21,905 bases of DNA from Candidatus Pelagibacter sp. (GTDB taxonomy: Bacteria > Pseudomonadota > Alphaproteobacteria > Pelagibacterales > Pelagibacteraceae). The notes below the pieces were generated by a model. It worked only from the letters and a program-made list of their open reading frames with translations, ran no database searches and had not been told where the DNA came from. The DNA lies in contig PAGZ01000026.1 of NCBI GenBank assembly GCA_002704625.1, forward strand, positions 1 to 21,905, read 5' to 3'. Below, piece by piece: positions 1 through 8,934 of the stretch; the first letter of the stretch is position 1, and every line of letters begins with the position of its first letter. The translations under genes were made by a program, and so were the position numbers.

Positions 1-75
1 GGTGAGCCGTGTTGGATTCGAACCAACGACACCTTCCTTAAAAGGGAAGTGCTCTACCAGCTGAGCTAACGGCCC
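1..75 (-). tRNA. tRNA-Lys (anticodon UUU), 3' end cut by the window edge
   Basis: Read on the minus strand, the sequence folds as a standard cloverleaf. The 7-bp acceptor stem starts GGGCCGT and pairs with ACGGCTC, with one G-U pair. The D arm is GCTC/GAGC, the anticodon stem CTTCC/GGAAG encloses loop CTTTTAA, and the T arm GTTGG/CCAAC encloses TTCGAAT. Positions 34-36 of the loop read TTT, so it decodes Lys AAA/AAG. The discriminator A and the first two bases of an encoded CCA are present; the last A falls outside the window. It lies 54 bases beyond tgt on the same strand. It may have its own promoter or be cut from the end of the ssb-tgt transcript. It is not a substrate of Tgt, which acts on GUN anticodons. 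Confidence 0.97.
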
Positions 76-90
76 GTAAAAGAAATTCTT

Positions 91-117
91 TTTATATTTA
101 AAAAAGATAAATTTCAA
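91..117 (-). promoter_or_regulatory. possible sigma-70 promoter for tRNA-Lys
   Basis: On the minus strand, TTGAAA (112-117) is followed after 15 bases by TATAAA (91-96). The tRNA 5' end would lie about 9 bases past the expected start point. The spacer is shorter than the ideal 17, and the region is so AT-rich that such matches arise by chance. Read-through from tgt is the alternative, because no terminator hairpin is visible in 76-129. Confidence 0.3.
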
Positions 118-129
118 TTAATAAATTTA

Positions 130-1245
130 CTAATTATACTTATTAATGTTTTTTTTGTAAAATGTGTCAAATGTTCCATTTTTGATAGCTTCACGAATTT
201 TTCTCATAAATTCTTGATAAAAATTTACATTATGTAGAGATATGAGCATAGAAGCTAAAATTTCATTCGAATTAATTAAATGATTTAAATAACTTTTTGA
301 ATATTTGTTTAAATTTTTAAATGAACAATTAATATCTAACGGCGATTCATCAGTTTTGAATTTGGCATTTCTTAAATTAAGCTTTCCCTCCCAGGTGAAG
401 GCCAAACCTGTTCTGCCAGAACGTGTGGGCATGACGCAGTCAAACATATCGATGCCTCTTTTGACAGCGCCTAAAATATCAGAAGGAGTTCCAACACCCA
501 TTAGATATCTGGGCTTATTTTCAGGCATAAATTTAGTTATGCTATCTAAAGTATTAAACATTTGCTCTTGAGTTTCACCTACAGCTAGGCCACCTATTGA
601 ATAACCATCAAAATTTATTTCTAGAAGTTTTTCTAAACTTTCTTTTCTTAAATCTTCAAAGATTCCACCCTGAACTATACCAAATAAAGCTTTGTGTTCG
701 TTAATTCCAAATGCAATTTTAGATCTTTCTGCCCAATGAGTTGATGTATCAATTGCATCAGATATTATTTTTTTATCATTTGTTAGTTTAGGGCATTCAT
801 CTAAAACCATCATGATATCAGAATTAATTGCTTGTTGAATTTCTATGCTTTTTTCAGGACTTAAAAGAAATTTTTTTCCATCAATATGGGATGAAAAATA
901 AGCTCCTTTTTCTTTATCAATTTTGGTTAATTTTGACAAAGACATTATTTGAAAACCACCTGAGTCGGTAAGTATAGGATTGTTCCAATTCATAAATTGA
1001 TGAAGACCCCCGAACTTTTTGATTGTATCTATTCCTGGCCTTAAAAATAAATGATATGTATTGCCCAAAATAATTTGTGTTCCAGTTTTAAGAATATCAT
1101 CTGTAAAAATGCCTTTTACTGTACCTAGTGTACCTACGGGCATAAATGCTGGGGTATCAATATATCCTCGGGGAGTAATTATTTTTCCTAATCTGCAATT
1201 ATTTTTATTTTTGATTAATTCAAAAAAAAATTTTTTTGAATTCAT
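130..1245 (-). CDS. tgt: queuine/preQ1 tRNA-guanine transglycosylase, zinc site degraded
   Basis: Tgt exchanges guanine at position 34 of tRNAs with GUN anticodons for preQ1, the first tRNA-level step of queuosine synthesis, in the cytoplasm. The protein is 371 residues, the usual bacterial length. The catalytic TIM-barrel motifs are present: DSGGFQ with Asp94 (general base), VQGG (191-194), GGLAVGE (218-224), and FDCVMPTRSGR with the nucleophile Asp269. The C-terminal zinc site normally reads CxCxxC plus a later His. Here only Cys307 and His338 remain, and the other two cysteine positions are Phe309 and Leu312. ATG start, TAG stop, 6 bases after ppi. The alphaproteobacterial neighbour queA is not between ppi and tgt. 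Identity is secure; whether the zinc-free form is fully active is unknown. Confidence 0.96.
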   Translation of the reverse strand: MNSKKFFFELIKNKNNCRLGKIITPRGYIDTPAFMPVGTLGTVKGIFTDDILKTGTQIILGNTYHLFLRPGIDTIKKFGGLHQFMNWNNPILTDSGGFQIMSLSKLTKIDKEKGAYFSSHIDGKKFLLSPEKSIEIQQAINSDIMMVLDECPKLTNDKKIISDAIDTSTHWAERSKIAFGINEHKALFGIVQGGIFEDLRKESLEKLLEINFDGYSIGGLAVGETQEQMFNTLDSITKFMPENKPRYLMGVGTPSDILGAVKRGIDMFDCVMPTRSGRTGLAFTWEGKLNLRNAKFKTDESPLDINCSFKNLNKYSKSYLNHLINSNEILASMLISLHNVNFYQEFMRKIREAIKNGTFDTFYKKNINKYN

Positions 1246-1251
1246 TTATAT

Positions 1252-1812
1252 TTATTTTTTAATTGAAATAGAAATTATTTTATCAGGATCTTTAACGGAT
1301 CCATTAGGACCATCACCTTTTTTAATTTTATCAACTAAATCCATTCCACTAATTACTTTTCCAAAAACAGTGTATTGCCTATCAAGATGAGGGGAGGATT
1401 CGAAACAAATAAAGAATTGACTATTGGCACTATTTGGATTTGACGATCTAGCCATAGAAAGAATTCCTCTATCATGAGGAATATTATTAAATTCTGCTTT
1501 TAAATCTGGTAAATCAGATGAGCCAGTTCCTGCTCTATTAATATTATAAGATTTCTTATTTGAATTACCAAACTGGACATCGCCGGTTTGGGCCATGAAA
1601 CCATCAATGACTCGATGAAAAACGACTCCATCATATTCTTTATTTTTAACAAGAGTTAAAATTCTTTTTACATGATTGGGTGCAGCATCCGAAAAAAGTT
1701 CTATTTCAACTTTTCCGGCTTCTATCTCCATAATAATTTTATTTTCCATAGCAATTAATTTATTACTAATTATCAATAAAAAAAATAAAAATAAATAAAA
1801 GAATTTTCTCAT
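1252..1812 (-). CDS. ppi: exported cyclophilin-type peptidyl-prolyl cis-trans isomerase
   Basis: This enzyme catalyses cis-trans isomerisation of Xaa-Pro bonds to help proteins fold, here probably in the periplasm. Residues 1-21 form a signal peptide: a short basic start, a long Phe/Leu/Ile core and an LIA end. The rest is a cyclophilin barrel of about 165 residues with FHRVIDGFMAQTGD (catalytic Arg67), NSANSQFFI and LDRQYTVFGKV. I start at the ATG at 1812 (186 residues), not the TTG one codon upstream, because that ATG overlaps the coaD stop as TGATG, a typical coupling signal. It sits between coaD and tgt as in related genomes, where queA often follows. The signal peptide sets it apart from cytoplasmic PpiB. 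Which secreted proteins it serves cannot be read from the sequence. Confidence 0.93.
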   Translation of the reverse strand: MRKFFYLFLFFLLIISNKLIAMENKIIMEIEAGKVEIELFSDAAPNHVKRILTLVKNKEYDGVVFHRVIDGFMAQTGDVQFGNSNKKSYNINRAGTGSSDLPDLKAEFNNIPHDRGILSMARSSNPNSANSQFFICFESSPHLDRQYTVFGKVISGMDLVDKIKKGDGPNGSVKDPDKIISISIKK

Positions 1813-2303
1813 CAAGACTTATTTTTAATGGCTTTTATAACAGATTTAGATACGAACTTTTTTAAATCACCCTTTAATTTTCCAATTTCCTTAATAAATT
1901 TTGATGAAATTATCTCGTTTTCAATATCAGACATCAAAAAAACTGTTTCTATTTTTTTATCCAATTTTTTATTCATTCCAGCTAATTGAAATTCATATTC
2001 AAAATCTGAAACAGCTCTAAGTCCACGTACTATTATTGTGGCATTATATTGTTTACAAAGTTTTACTGTAAGACTGTTAAAAGAGATGATTTTAATATTT
2101 TTTTTATTTAATTTTATATCGTTAAAAAGCGATTTTTTTAGAATCTCAATTCTTTCATCAACCGAAAATAAATATTCTTTGTCAGAGGCGTCGGTAGTTG
2201 CAACAATAAGTTTATCAACTATTTTAAGTGATTTTTTTATAATATCAATATGACCAAAAGTTATTGGATCAAAGGTTCCTGGATATATTCCAATTTTGTA
2301 CAT
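1812..2303 (-). CDS. coaD: phosphopantetheine adenylyltransferase
   Basis: CoaD transfers AMP from ATP to 4'-phosphopantetheine, giving dephospho-CoA, the penultimate step of coenzyme A synthesis in the cytoplasm. At 163 residues it matches the family length. The nucleotidyltransferase signature TFGH (15-18) follows YPGTFDP; RGLR (93-96) and ISSKFIKE (132-139), the equivalent of the ISSxxVRE nucleotide-binding motif, are both present. The ATG overlaps the gyrA TAA by one base (TAATG), and its own TGA overlaps the ppi ATG. It therefore probably relies on translational coupling inside the ssb-gyrA-coaD-ppi-tgt operon. No ribosome binding site is visible. Confidence 0.97.
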   Translation of the reverse strand: MYKIGIYPGTFDPITFGHIDIIKKSLKIVDKLIVATTDASDKEYLFSVDERIEILKKSLFNDIKLNKKNIKIISFNSLTVKLCKQYNATIIVRGLRAVSDFEYEFQLAGMNKKLDKKIETVFLMSDIENEIISSKFIKEIGKLKGDLKKFVSKSVIKAIKNKS

Positions 2304-4876
2304 TAAGAAATATTATCTTCTATCTTAATAGCCGAAACAACCTTTTCTTCTCCTGAAAGTTTTATGATTCTAACGCCTTGAGTGTTTCTACCTGCAACCC
2401 TTATTTCTTTAACAGCGCATCTTATGACACGTCCTTTATCAGTAGATAGTATTATTTCATCACTTTGAGAAACGATTAATGTTGATGTTACGTTACCATT
2501 TCTTTTTGAATTTATAATTCCAATAATGCCTTTTCCACCTCTATTTGTGACTCTGAAATCTAAAAAAGAAGTACGTTTGCCATATCCATTTTCTGTTATC
2601 GATAATATATATTTATCAATAAATTCTTTTTTAGCTCCATTTTTCTTTACAGCAGACTGTGCCTCTTTAACATTATCAACAACAGATAGTGACATCACAT
2701 TATCATCTGGGGCTAAGTCAATTCCTCTTATTCCTTTAGAGGATCTTCCTTTAAAAAGACGAAGTTTTTTAGACATAAATCTTATGCATTTACCAAATCT
2801 AGTTCCTAGCATTATATCTTGGCTTTCCGTACATTTTTCTACTCCTATAATCTTATCATTGTCATCAAGTTTCATTGCAATTTTTCCACTTGCATTTATA
2901 TTTAAAAAATCAATAAGAGAATTTTTTCTAATTTTGCCTTTTAAAGTTGCAAAAACTACAAAAAGATTTTTCCATTCATCCTCATTTTCAGGTAATAACA
3001 TTGTGGATGTAATTGATTGGTTGCTCTTTAATGGCAAAAGATTAAAAAGAGATTTTCCTTTAGAATTTAAACTGCCTTTCGGAATTTTCCATGCCTTTAG
3101 CTTATATGCAAGACCTTGAGAAGAAAAAAACAAAACCTGACTATGTGAATTTCCAGATAGTATCCTAATTACAAAATCCTCCTCTCTAGTAGTAATACCA
3201 GTTTTACCCTTACCGCCCCTTTTTTGGGATTTTACAGATGATAGAGAGCCTCTTTTAATATAACCTTGATTTGTAATATTAATTACAACGGATTCTTTTT
3301 GTATTGTTTCTTCAATACTATAATTTAAGACTGCATCAATTATTTTGGTTCTTCTTTTAACAGAAAATTTAGATTTAATTTCCTCTAATTCATTAATTAT
3401 TAGAGCTAATAAATCTTTTTTTGATTTTAAAATTTTATTAAAATAAATAATTAATTCAGATAGTTTTTTTATTTCTGTCTCAATCTCATTGATACCGTAT
3501 GCGGTCAACTTTTGTAATTTTAAATCTAATATTGAGTTAACTTGGATTTCTGTTAATTGATACTTAGATACAGATTGTTTTTTTTCAATTAATTTTACTA
3601 ATTTAGAACTTTTCTTAATTGACCATTTTTTATTAAGCAAATTCTTTTTGGCTGTTTCTGTATCTTTTGATGATTTAATAATTTTGATAATTGGATCTAT
3701 ATTCTCAACTGCCGTTGCAATACCAATTAAAACATGAGCTCTTTCCTCTGTTTTTTTTAAATCAAATTTAATTCTTCGAATGACAGTTTTTTCTCTAAAA
3801 TCAACAAATTCAGAAATGAATTCTTTTAAATTTAACACTTTTGGTTTGCCATCAACAATAGCTAATGTGTTAAATCCAAATGAAGATTCAATGGAAGTTA
3901 GTTTGTATAGCTGTCTTCGCACAGTTTCTGGCTCAACACCCCTTCTAAGATCTACAACTACGCGAATTCCATCCCTATTTGACTCGTCTCTTATATCACT
4001 AACGCCTTCTATTTTTTTATCTCTAGATAATTCGGCAATTTTTTCATTTAATACTGATTTGTTAACTTGATAAGGAATTGACTTAATAATTAATCTTGTT
4101 TTTCCATTTTTTAAAGGCTCTTCGTCAATCTCACCTCTTATTTTAAAAGAACCTCTACCCTTGTTGTAACCTTGTTTAATTATGTCTTTACCTATAATTA
4201 CACCACCTGTTGGAAAATCCGGGCCAGGAATTATTTTCATAAGTTGAGAAATTGTAATATCTTTATTTTTTATATAATTAATTGTACCATCAATCACTTC
4301 ACCTAAATTGTGTGGGGGTATGCTTGTTGCCATACCGACAGCTATACCACCAGCTCCATTAACTAGTAGATTTGGATATTGGGATGGTAAAACGGTTGGT
4401 TCTCTTTCAGTATCGTCATAATTATTTCTATAATCAATTGTGTTTTTCTCAAGACCCTCTGTAAGAAATTGAGCGACCTTAGAAAGTTTAGTTTCAGTAT
4501 ATCTCATAGCAGCGGGTGGATCTCCATCTATAGAGCCGAAATTTCCCTGACCTTCAATTAAAGGTAAACTCATTGAAAATTCTTGAACTAATCTTACAAG
4601 CGCATCATAAACAGCTTGGTCTCCGTGCGGATGGTATTTACCAATTACATCTCCAACTATACGTGCTGATTTTCTAAAAGGTCTTGCCCAGTCATAACCA
4701 CCTTTATACATTGCGTAAATTATTCTTCTATGAACTGGTTTAAGTCCATCCCTAACATCGGGTAAAGCTCTACTTACAATTACGCTCATTGCATAAGACA
4801 AATAAGAACTACTCATCTCACGGTGAACGTAAATTGATTTAGAAATTATATTGTTTTTAATCTCTGCTTTTTGCAT
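2303..4876 (-). CDS. gyrA: DNA gyrase subunit A
   Basis: GyrA is the DNA-cutting and rejoining subunit of gyrase and works with GyrB (not in the window) to put negative supercoils into DNA. At 857 residues it is full length. The N-terminal domain has the catalytic pair Arg125-Tyr126 in AAMRYTE and the GKYHPHGD helix. Residues 551-557 form the GyrA box (QKRGGKG), which separates it from ParC and marks the DNA-wrapping C-terminal domain, followed by beta-propeller repeats. In the quinolone region, Gln87 stands where E. coli has Ser83, and Asp91 matches E. coli Asp87. The C-terminus lacks the long acidic tail of E. coli. It starts 5 bases after ssb and overlaps coaD by one base. Confidence 0.98.
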   Translation of the reverse strand: MQKAEIKNNIISKSIYVHREMSSSYLSYAMSVIVSRALPDVRDGLKPVHRRIIYAMYKGGYDWARPFRKSARIVGDVIGKYHPHGDQAVYDALVRLVQEFSMSLPLIEGQGNFGSIDGDPPAAMRYTETKLSKVAQFLTEGLEKNTIDYRNNYDDTEREPTVLPSQYPNLLVNGAGGIAVGMATSIPPHNLGEVIDGTINYIKNKDITISQLMKIIPGPDFPTGGVIIGKDIIKQGYNKGRGSFKIRGEIDEEPLKNGKTRLIIKSIPYQVNKSVLNEKIAELSRDKKIEGVSDIRDESNRDGIRVVVDLRRGVEPETVRRQLYKLTSIESSFGFNTLAIVDGKPKVLNLKEFISEFVDFREKTVIRRIKFDLKKTEERAHVLIGIATAVENIDPIIKIIKSSKDTETAKKNLLNKKWSIKKSSKLVKLIEKKQSVSKYQLTEIQVNSILDLKLQKLTAYGINEIETEIKKLSELIIYFNKILKSKKDLLALIINELEEIKSKFSVKRRTKIIDAVLNYSIEETIQKESVVINITNQGYIKRGSLSSVKSQKRGGKGKTGITTREEDFVIRILSGNSHSQVLFFSSQGLAYKLKAWKIPKGSLNSKGKSLFNLLPLKSNQSITSTMLLPENEDEWKNLFVVFATLKGKIRKNSLIDFLNINASGKIAMKLDDNDKIIGVEKCTESQDIMLGTRFGKCIRFMSKKLRLFKGRSSKGIRGIDLAPDDNVMSLSVVDNVKEAQSAVKKNGAKKEFIDKYILSITENGYGKRTSFLDFRVTNRGGKGIIGIINSKRNGNVTSTLIVSQSDEIILSTDKGRVIRCAVKEIRVAGRNTQGVRIIKLSGEEKVVSAIKIEDNIS

Positions 4877-4881
4877 TTAGT

Positions 4882-5340
4882 TTAAAACGGAATTTCATCA
4901 TCAAGATCAGACTTGACTTGTGACATTTCATCGTTAGGCAAAGAACTTTTGCTTTGATCGCTTTCTAAATTATTGTTACTTTTGCTTTTTCCATCAAGCA
5001 TTGTTAAAGAAGAATTATAGCCTTGTAAAACAACTTCGGTTGAGTACTTGTCCTGGCCACTTTTTTCATCTCTCCATTTTCTTGTTGTTAATTGGCCTTC
5101 TAAATATATATTTGCACCTTTTTTTAAATATTGTTGAACAATATTAACAAGGCCTTCATTAAAAATTACAACTCTGTGCCACTCGGTTTTTTCTTTTCGC
5201 TCACCTGTTGATTTGTCTTTCCAACTTTGACTAGTAGCAACACTAAGCCTTGCGACGTTTTTACCATTAACCATTTGCTTGATTTCCGGATCTGCTCCTA
5301 ATCTACCTATAAGTTGTACTTTATTTAAGCTTCCAGACAT
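4882..5340 (-). CDS. ssb: single-stranded DNA-binding protein
   Basis: SSB coats single-stranded DNA in replication, recombination and repair and recruits partner enzymes through its C-terminal tip. The 152 residues comprise an OB fold (about 4-112, with KVQLIGRLGADPE, TEWHRVVIF and YLEGQLTTRKW), a Ser/Asn/Lys-rich flexible linker, and the conserved acidic tip DDEIPF at the very end. It is the first gene of a minus-strand operon running through gyrA, coaD, ppi and tgt, and is divergent from uvrA, an arrangement common in proteobacteria. The ATG at 5340 has no Shine-Dalgarno sequence. A perfect TATAAT lies only 15-20 bases upstream, which would give a very short leader. Confidence 0.98.
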   Translation of the reverse strand: MSGSLNKVQLIGRLGADPEIKQMVNGKNVARLSVATSQSWKDKSTGERKEKTEWHRVVIFNEGLVNIVQQYLKKGANIYLEGQLTTRKWRDEKSGQDKYSTEVVLQGYNSSLTMLDGKSKSNNNLESDQSKSSLPNDEMSQVKSDLDDEIPF

Positions 5341-5362
5341 AATTACTTAGATTTATTATAAT
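5334..5362 (+). promoter_or_regulatory. probable uvrA promoter with a palindromic -10 shared with ssb
   Basis: On the plus strand, CAGACA (5334-5339) and a perfect TATAAT (5357-5362) are 17 bases apart, giving a transcript start near 5369 and a leader of about 60 bases for uvrA. The -35 lies in the first codons of ssb. The -10 is part of the palindrome ATTATAAT (5355-5362), so the opposite strand also reads TATAAT (5360-5355), in position to serve ssb. The ssb -35 is weak (ATGCTA at 18-base spacing). I saw no GTTC-N7-GTTC alphaproteobacterial LexA box in 5341-5431, so SOS control is not supported here. Confidence 0.5.
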
Positions 5363-5431
5363 GAATAAAAAAATAATATAGCATATTTGCGTTGTAAATA
5401 TAAGCTCATTCTGTTTTAAGGTGTGTAAAAG

Positions 5432-8308
5432 ATGTTAAAAAAGATATTGATTAAAGGGGCTAAAGAGCACAATTTAAAAAATATTTCTTTAGAAATTCCA
5501 AAAGAGAAATTAGTGGTCATTACAGGCTTATCGGGTTCAGGAAAATCATCATTAGCATTTGATACAATTTATGCTGAAGGTCAAAGAAGATATGTTGAAA
5601 GCCTATCCGCATACGCAAGACAATTTCTTGACAAGATGAAAAAGCCCAACGTGGATCTAATCGAAGGTCTAAGTCCGGCAATTTCAATTGAACAAAAAAA
5701 TGCACCAAAGAATCCGAGGTCGACGGTAGCTACTGTAACTGAAATTTATGATTATATGCGAGTTTTATATGCTAGGATTGGCATTCCTTATTCTCCATTT
5801 ACAGGCAAACCTATAGTTTCACAATCGGTTAGTGATATGGTGGATAAAGTTAAAACTCTACCGAAGAGTTCAACTATTTTTTTATTATCACCAGTAGTTA
5901 GGGGTCGTAAAGGCGAATACAAAAAAGATATAATTAATTATAAAAAAAGAGGTTTTCAAAAAATTAAAGTTGATGGTGAGTATTATGACATTGATGATTT
6001 TCCTAATTTAAACAAAAAAGTTAAACACGATATTTCGATAGTTGTAGATAGAATAGTTTTGAATTCAAAACTAGGAAACAGACTGGCTGACAGTATAGAA
6101 ACAGCGTTAAATTTATCAGATGGTTTGTTAATAACGGAATATGAAAACGAAACATTACCAAAAAAATTTAGAAAAAAAGAAAGCATTACTTTTTCATCAA
6201 AATTTTCATGTCCAGAAAGTGGTTTTACAATAGAAGAAATTGAACCAAGATTATTTTCTTTTAACAGCCCATTCGGAGCTTGTGAAGAATGTGAAGGAAT
6301 AGGACACAATTTAAATGTTGATCCAAACTTAGTAATTTCAGATAAAAATAAAAGTATAGAAGACGGTGCAATTGAACCGTGGGCAAAATCAACCTCGATG
6401 TATTACGCTCAAACTTTAGCTTCTATAGCTAAACATTATAAATTTAGTCTTGATACAAAATGGAAAAAACTTCCAAAAAAAATTCAAGATATCATTCTCT
6501 ATGGTTCAGATGAAGATGAAATAAAATTTCACTACGACGACGGATACGAAAAATATGACACAAAGAAAACTTTTGAAGGTGTAATTAATAATTTGGAAAG
6601 AAGATATTTAGAAACAGATAGCGATTGGAAAAGAGAAGAAATTTCTCAATATCAAAGCGAAACAAATTGTGAAAAGTGCAAAGGACTAAGATTAAAAGAC
6701 GAAGCTTTGTGTGTTAAAGTAAATAAATTAAATATAAGTGAAGTTACTCGATTTTCTATAGAAGATGCTCAAAAATGGTTTTCTAATCTTGAAAATATTT
6801 TATCTCTGAGAGATAAAAAAATTGCACATCATATTTTAAAAGAAATTAACGAAAGATTGAATTTTTTATTAAATGTCGGTTTAAACTATCTTACTCTTTC
6901 AAGAGAGTCTGGAACTTTATCCGGCGGAGAATCGCAAAGAATAAGGTTGGCATCGCAAATTGGATCTGGTCTTACTGGGGTCTTATATGTTTTGGATGAG
7001 CCATCTATAGGCTTGCATCAAAGAGATAATAAAAAGTTAATTGATGCCTTGAAAAGATTAAGAGATCTTGGGAATACAGTAATTGTTGTTGAGCACGACA
7101 CTGAAACAATGGAAAACGCCGATCATATAGTTGACTTGGGTCCCGAAGCTGGATTGAATGGCGGTAATATAACTGCACAAGGCAATCTAAAACAAATAGT
7201 AGAAAATAAAAATAGTATAACAGGAAACTATCTTTCTGGAAAAAAATTTATTGAAGTACCAAAAAAAAGAAAAGCAGCAAAAAATGGAAGATTTTTAGAA
7301 ATATTGGGAGCTTCGGGAAATAATTTAAAAAATGTTGACCTCAAAATTCCAATAGGAACGTTTACTTGTATAACAGGTGTATCCGGTAGTGGAAAATCAA
7401 CTTTAGTTTTGCAAACTCTTTTTAATGCTCTTAATTTATTATTAAATAATAATAAGTCTAGAAAACTACCAAAGGAATTCAAAAATTATAAAGGTACAGA
7501 GCTTATAGATAAAGTTATAGATATAGATCAATCACCAATTGGAAGAACACCAAGATCAAATCCAGCCACCTATACTGGTGCCTTTGGACCAATAAGAGAT
7601 TGGTTTGCAAATCTACCGGAGTCTAAAACCAGAGGATATAAACCTGGAAGATATTCTTTTAATGTTAAAGGTGGTAGATGTGAAACATGCGAAGGCGACG
7701 GAGTTATTACATACGAGATGCATTTTTTGCCTGATGTTTATATACCTTGTGATGCTTGTAAAGGTAGCAGATATAATAGAGAAACTCTTGAAATTAAATT
7801 TAAAAACAAAAATATTGCTGATGTTTTAAACATGACGGTAGAAGAAGGCTGTTTGTTTTTTGAAAATATTCCTGCTGTTTACTCAAAATTATTAACACTA
7901 AAACATGTTGGTTTGGGCTATATAAAAATCGGTCAACAAGCTACAACATTATCTGGTGGAGAAGCACAAAGAATAAAGCTTGCTAAAGAATTATCTAAAA
8001 GATCAACAGGAAGAACTCTTTATATACTTGATGAACCAACAACGGGTCTTCATTCGCACGATATTAAAAAACTTTTGGAAATTTTAAAAGCTTTTGTGAA
8101 CACCGGTAATACAGTAATTGTCATCGAGCACAATCTAGATGTAATTAAAACGGCAGATTGGATAGTAGATATGGGCCCTGAAGGTGGCGCTGAAGGTGGA
8201 AAAATCATTGCTGAGGGTCCACCTGAGAAGATCGCTGAAATGTCACATAGTTATACAGGAAAATTCCTCAAAAATTTAATAAACAATAAAATGAAAAAAA
8301 CAGCATAA
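5432..8308 (+). CDS. uvrA: UvrABC excision nuclease subunit A
   Basis: UvrA is the damage-sensing ATPase of nucleotide excision repair; it loads UvrB onto damaged DNA. The 958 residues match the family length. It has two ABC modules, with Walker A sites GLSGSGKS (32-39) and GVSGSGKS (near 649-656). The signature motifs [12 protein letters not shown] (near 496) and [12 protein letters not shown] (near 840) are each followed by LDEP. The zinc module in the second half is complete: CxxC at 750/753 and CxxC at 773/776. The first-half module reads C260-P-E-S263 with C284/C287, so one expected Cys is Ser; from memory this is common in alphaproteobacteria. The ATG at 5432 is preceded by AAGG (5418-5421), one of the few ribosome-binding-like sequences here. 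Confidence 0.98.
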   Translation: MLKKILIKGAKEHNLKNISLEIPKEKLVVITGLSGSGKSSLAFDTIYAEGQRRYVESLSAYARQFLDKMKKPNVDLIEGLSPAISIEQKNAPKNPRSTVATVTEIYDYMRVLYARIGIPYSPFTGKPIVSQSVSDMVDKVKTLPKSSTIFLLSPVVRGRKGEYKKDIINYKKRGFQKIKVDGEYYDIDDFPNLNKKVKHDISIVVDRIVLNSKLGNRLADSIETALNLSDGLLITEYENETLPKKFRKKESITFSSKFSCPESGFTIEEIEPRLFSFNSPFGACEECEGIGHNLNVDPNLVISDKNKSIEDGAIEPWAKSTSMYYAQTLASIAKHYKFSLDTKWKKLPKKIQDIILYGSDEDEIKFHYDDGYEKYDTKKTFEGVINNLERRYLETDSDWKREEISQYQSETNCEKCKGLRLKDEALCVKVNKLNISEVTRFSIEDAQKWFSNLENILSLRDKKIAHHILKEINERLNFLLNVGLNYLTLSRESGTLSGGESQRIRLASQIGSGLTGVLYVLDEPSIGLHQRDNKKLIDALKRLRDLGNTVIVVEHDTETMENADHIVDLGPEAGLNGGNITAQGNLKQIVENKNSITGNYLSGKKFIEVPKKRKAAKNGRFLEILGASGNNLKNVDLKIPIGTFTCITGVSGSGKSTLVLQTLFNALNLLLNNNKSRKLPKEFKNYKGTELIDKVIDIDQSPIGRTPRSNPATYTGAFGPIRDWFANLPESKTRGYKPGRYSFNVKGGRCETCEGDGVITYEMHFLPDVYIPCDACKGSRYNRETLEIKFKNKNIADVLNMTVEEGCLFFENIPAVYSKLLTLKHVGLGYIKIGQQATTLSGGEAQRIKLAKELSKRSTGRTLYILDEPTTGLHSHDIKKLLEILKAFVNTGNTVIVIEHNLDVIKTADWIVDMGPEGGAEGGKIIAEGPPEKIAEMSHSYTGKFLKNLINNKMKKTA

Positions 8309-8334
8309 ATTATCAATTTATGTTATAGTAAATC

Positions 8335-8934
8335 ATGGTTGGTATTTTACAATCCTTGTCTAAGACAGTTCACCTGTCAGTAGTTCTTGCTATATTGCTT
8401 TTTTTAGGACTTTATTTTGGTGGAGGTGATTGGGCGTTTGACCGACTTTTTTGGAGTTGGTTATTTAGGTATTTTCATGTTTTAGCTGGAATAATGTGGA
8501 TAGGATTACTGTGGTATTTAAATTTTGTTCAAATACCAAGTATGCCAAAACTCACAGATGAACAAAAGCCAGGAATTATAAAAGTAATAGCTCCTGCAGT
8601 TTTATTTTGGTTTAGATGGGCAGCGTTAGCTACAATAATAACTGGTTTAATAGTAGCTTATCTAAATGGTTATGTGCATGATGCAATGATACTAGGAATT
8701 GGTAGTGGAGGAAAAAATACGGCAATTGGTATTGGAATGTGGTTGGGAATAATCATGGCATTTAATGTGTGGTTCATTATATGGCCAAATCAAAAAAAAG
8801 TTCTTGGCATAGTGGAATGTGCACCTGAAGATAAACCAAAACATCTTAAAACAGCTACAATTACATCTAGAGTAAATACTTTGCTGTCATTACCAATGCT
8901 TCTATCAATGGTAGTTGCACAAAATTTGTATTAA
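8335..8934 (+). CDS. multi-pass membrane protein, PuuD/urate oxidase N-terminal-like family
   Basis: This 199-residue protein has hydrophobic stretches near 15-30, 43-65, 86-110, 130-151 and 180-196, so about five membrane spans. The segments FHVLAGIMWIGLLWYLNFVQIP (47-68), FWFRWAALATIITG (91-104) and SRVNTLLSLPML (178-189), and His48 and Trp150-Pro151, resemble the membrane domain found in PuuD-type urate hydroxylases. Related stand-alone alphaproteobacterial proteins are often mislabelled as 'antitermination protein NusG'. It lacks the C-terminal cytochrome c domain of true PuuD, so urate oxidation should not be assumed. It follows uvrA by 26 bases without a Shine-Dalgarno sequence. TATAGT at 8324-8329 could give a leaderless transcript, but no -35 is convincing. 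The stop overlaps the secF stop tail to tail. Confidence 0.8.
   Translation: MVGILQSLSKTVHLSVVLAILLFLGLYFGGGDWAFDRLFWSWLFRYFHVLAGIMWIGLLWYLNFVQIPSMPKLTDEQKPGIIKVIAPAVLFWFRWAALATIITGLIVAYLNGYVHDAMILGIGSGGKNTAIGIGMWLGIIMAFNVWFIIWPNQKKVLGIVECAPEDKPKHLKTATITSRVNTLLSLPMLLSMVVAQNLY

Noticed and set aside
1..75. tRNA-Lys 3' end as an integration (att) site
   Set aside because: The sequence beyond the 3' end is outside the window and no second copy of the tRNA end or integrase is visible.
1813..1815. TTG one codon upstream as the ppi start
   Set aside because: The next codon is ATG and forms a TGATG overlap with the coaD stop; the signal peptide reads normally from it.
2526..3119. 197-codon plus-strand open frame opposite gyrA
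   Set aside because: It lies wholly within gyrA, whose C-terminal domain is fully explained, and its translation has no family motifs; open antisense frames are common in such biased sequence.
5341..5431. SOS (LexA) operator between ssb and uvrA
   Set aside because: No GTTC-N7-GTTC or CTGT-N8-ACAG sequence was found in the gap, although uvrA is often SOS-controlled elsewhere.
5432..8308. UvrA first zinc module with Ser for Cys as a damaging mutation
   Set aside because: As I recall, alphaproteobacterial UvrA proteins commonly read CPxSGFTI here, so it looks like a lineage trait.
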